A DNA stretch of 7,945 bases, from the NCBI GenBank assembly GCA_913061385.1, contig CAJXTM010000135.1, forward strand, positions 1 to 7,945. The letters run 5' to 3'. Under the pieces are notes generated by a model. That model was not told the DNA's origin. It saw only the letters and a list, made by a program, of their open reading frames with translations, and made no database searches. Origin of the DNA: an uncultured Rhodopirellula sp. Lineage in GTDB: Bacteria; Planctomycetota; Planctomycetia; Pirellulales; Pirellulaceae. Made by a program: the position numbers and the translations under genes. Below, in pieces: positions 7,069 through 7,945 of the stretch (positions are counted from its first letter, which is position 1; the number at the start of each line of letters is the position of its first letter).

Positions 7069-7899
7069 ATGATGACATTTCCAGAATCGCGTCCCCCCCA
7101 CGATTTCAGATCCATCTGGCTGTTAGCATTCGTCTGCCTGTTTCCACAAACGGGGTTTCCAGCACAGCCAATACAAAAGCCGAATGTTGTGATATTGCTG
7201 GCAGACGACCTGGGGTACGCGGACATTGGCTGCTACGGCGGGCCAGTCAAAACCCCAACACTCGATGCCTTGGCCGCCAAGGGCACGCGTTTCAGCCAGT
7301 TCTATTCCGGGTGCGCGGTATGCTCTCCATCGCGGGCCACCCTGATGACGGGACGACATCATATCCGGACCGGTGTCTATAGTTGGATTCATGACCCAAG
7401 TCAAAAGTCACACCTACTGCTTCGTGAGTTTACGTTGGCAGAAGTACTCAAAGATGCTGGATACGCGACAGCGCATGTAGGAAAGTGGCATTTGGGATTA
7501 CCCACCCCAGGCAATCCAAAACCAACCCCTGCTCAACACGGATTTGATCACTGGTTTGCAACATCGAATAATGCAGAACCGAGCCACAGGAACCCAGGTA
7601 ATTTCATCCGCAATGGAGAGCCCGTTGGCAAACTCGAGGGGTATTCCTGCCAAATCGTGGCTGACGAAGCCATCGCTTGGCTTGAGCAACAGAAACAAGA
7701 TCGTGAACCATTCTTCCTGAACGTTTGGTTCCACGAACCTCATGCTCCCATTGCTGCTCCTGATTCGATCGTCAGCAAGTATGGCCCCGTCAAGGACCAA
7801 GCTGCCATCTACTCAGGCACCATCGACAATACCGACAAGGCCATTCAGCGACTGCTGAATAAAATGCAGGCACTCGGTGTCACTGAAAATACGCTGATC
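7069..7899 (+). CDS. Secreted S1-family sulfatase, 3' truncated by library end
   Basis: 277 residues remain of a usual 450-550. It starts at tandem ATGs (7069 and 7072); AGGA at 7060-7063 gives good spacing to the first. Residues 1-32 form a likely signal peptide (hydrophobic IWLLAFVCLF, cleavage near FPA/QP). The mature part has NVVILLADDLGYADIGCYGG with calcium ligands D46/D47, formylglycine Cys85 in AVCSPSRATLMTG, second signature GYATAHVGKWHLG with K139 and H141, and H225 in HEPHAP. The frame reaches the adapter in 'TENTLI', just where the family normally continues into a (T/S)SDNG calcium motif. It hydrolyses a sulfate ester outside the cytoplasm, probably on a glycan; HxRTGVYSW recalls arylsulfatase A-like enzymes, but the substrate is unknown. 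It is clearly a different paralogue from the sulfatase in the trimodular gene upstream. The matching maturation enzyme must be encoded elsewhere. Confidence 0.93.
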
Positions 7900-7945
7900 C
7901 TGTCTCTTATACACATCTCCGAGCCCACGAGACCGAGGCTGATCT
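7900..7945 (-). other. Nextera i7-side library adapter (artificial)
   Basis: This is not organism DNA. The reverse-complemented mosaic end CTGTCTCTTATACACATCT (7900-7918) is followed by CCGAGCCCACGAGAC (7919-7933), an 8-base index CGAGGCTG (7934-7941, which I recall as Nextera index N710) and ATCT, the start of the P7 tail. The first base (7900) could also be genomic. The sulfatase frame runs on into it by chance. Confidence 0.98.

Overview
This window looks like chromosomal DNA from a planctomycete, most likely a marine Rhodopirellula/Pirellula-type organism. That is an inference from gene content: two secreted formylglycine-type sulfatases, an SGLT-like symporter, a PilZ-like protein of planctomycete character, a PPP-family phosphatase with the planctomycete-style 'VHAN...QP...FW...GHTPQ' signature, and long gaps between genes. 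No rRNA, tRNA, CRISPR array, insertion sequence or integrase was seen.

Both ends are artificial. Positions 1-47 and 7900-7945 are Illumina Nextera library adapters, each with its index, so the biological sequence is 48-7899 and the two terminal genes are cut by the library fragment ends rather than by biology.

Layout: (1) 50-502, + strand, C-terminal part of a PPP-family metallophosphoesterase. (2) 503-1066, a gap with no recognisable gene but an imperfect inverted repeat and a 17-bp tandem repeat just ahead of the next gene. (3) 1067-2740, + strand, sodium:solute symporter keeping the sugar-contact residues of vSGLT. (4) 2741-3066, a gap with a small perfect hairpin. (5) 3067-6129, + strand, the centrepiece: a secreted protein of 1020 residues that joins a sulfatase, a GH43-type glycosidase and a C-terminal beta-sandwich in one unbroken frame. 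(6) 6238-6599, - strand, a PilZ-like gene broken by a single-base frameshift in a four-T run. (7) 6600-7068, a gap with no convincing gene. (8) 7069-7899, + strand, N-terminal half of a second secreted sulfatase, cut just before its expected second calcium-site motif.

How the genes may work together (inference): the trimodular enzyme would remove sulfate and then, or together with that, release a sugar from a sulfated glycan outside the cytoplasm; the symporter could import the freed sugar with sodium; the second sulfatase could act on another sulfate position. The three main + strand genes are separated by 300-560 bases, so they probably form separate transcription units rather than a tight operon. 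The phosphatase and the PilZ protein look like unrelated housekeeping or signalling neighbours.
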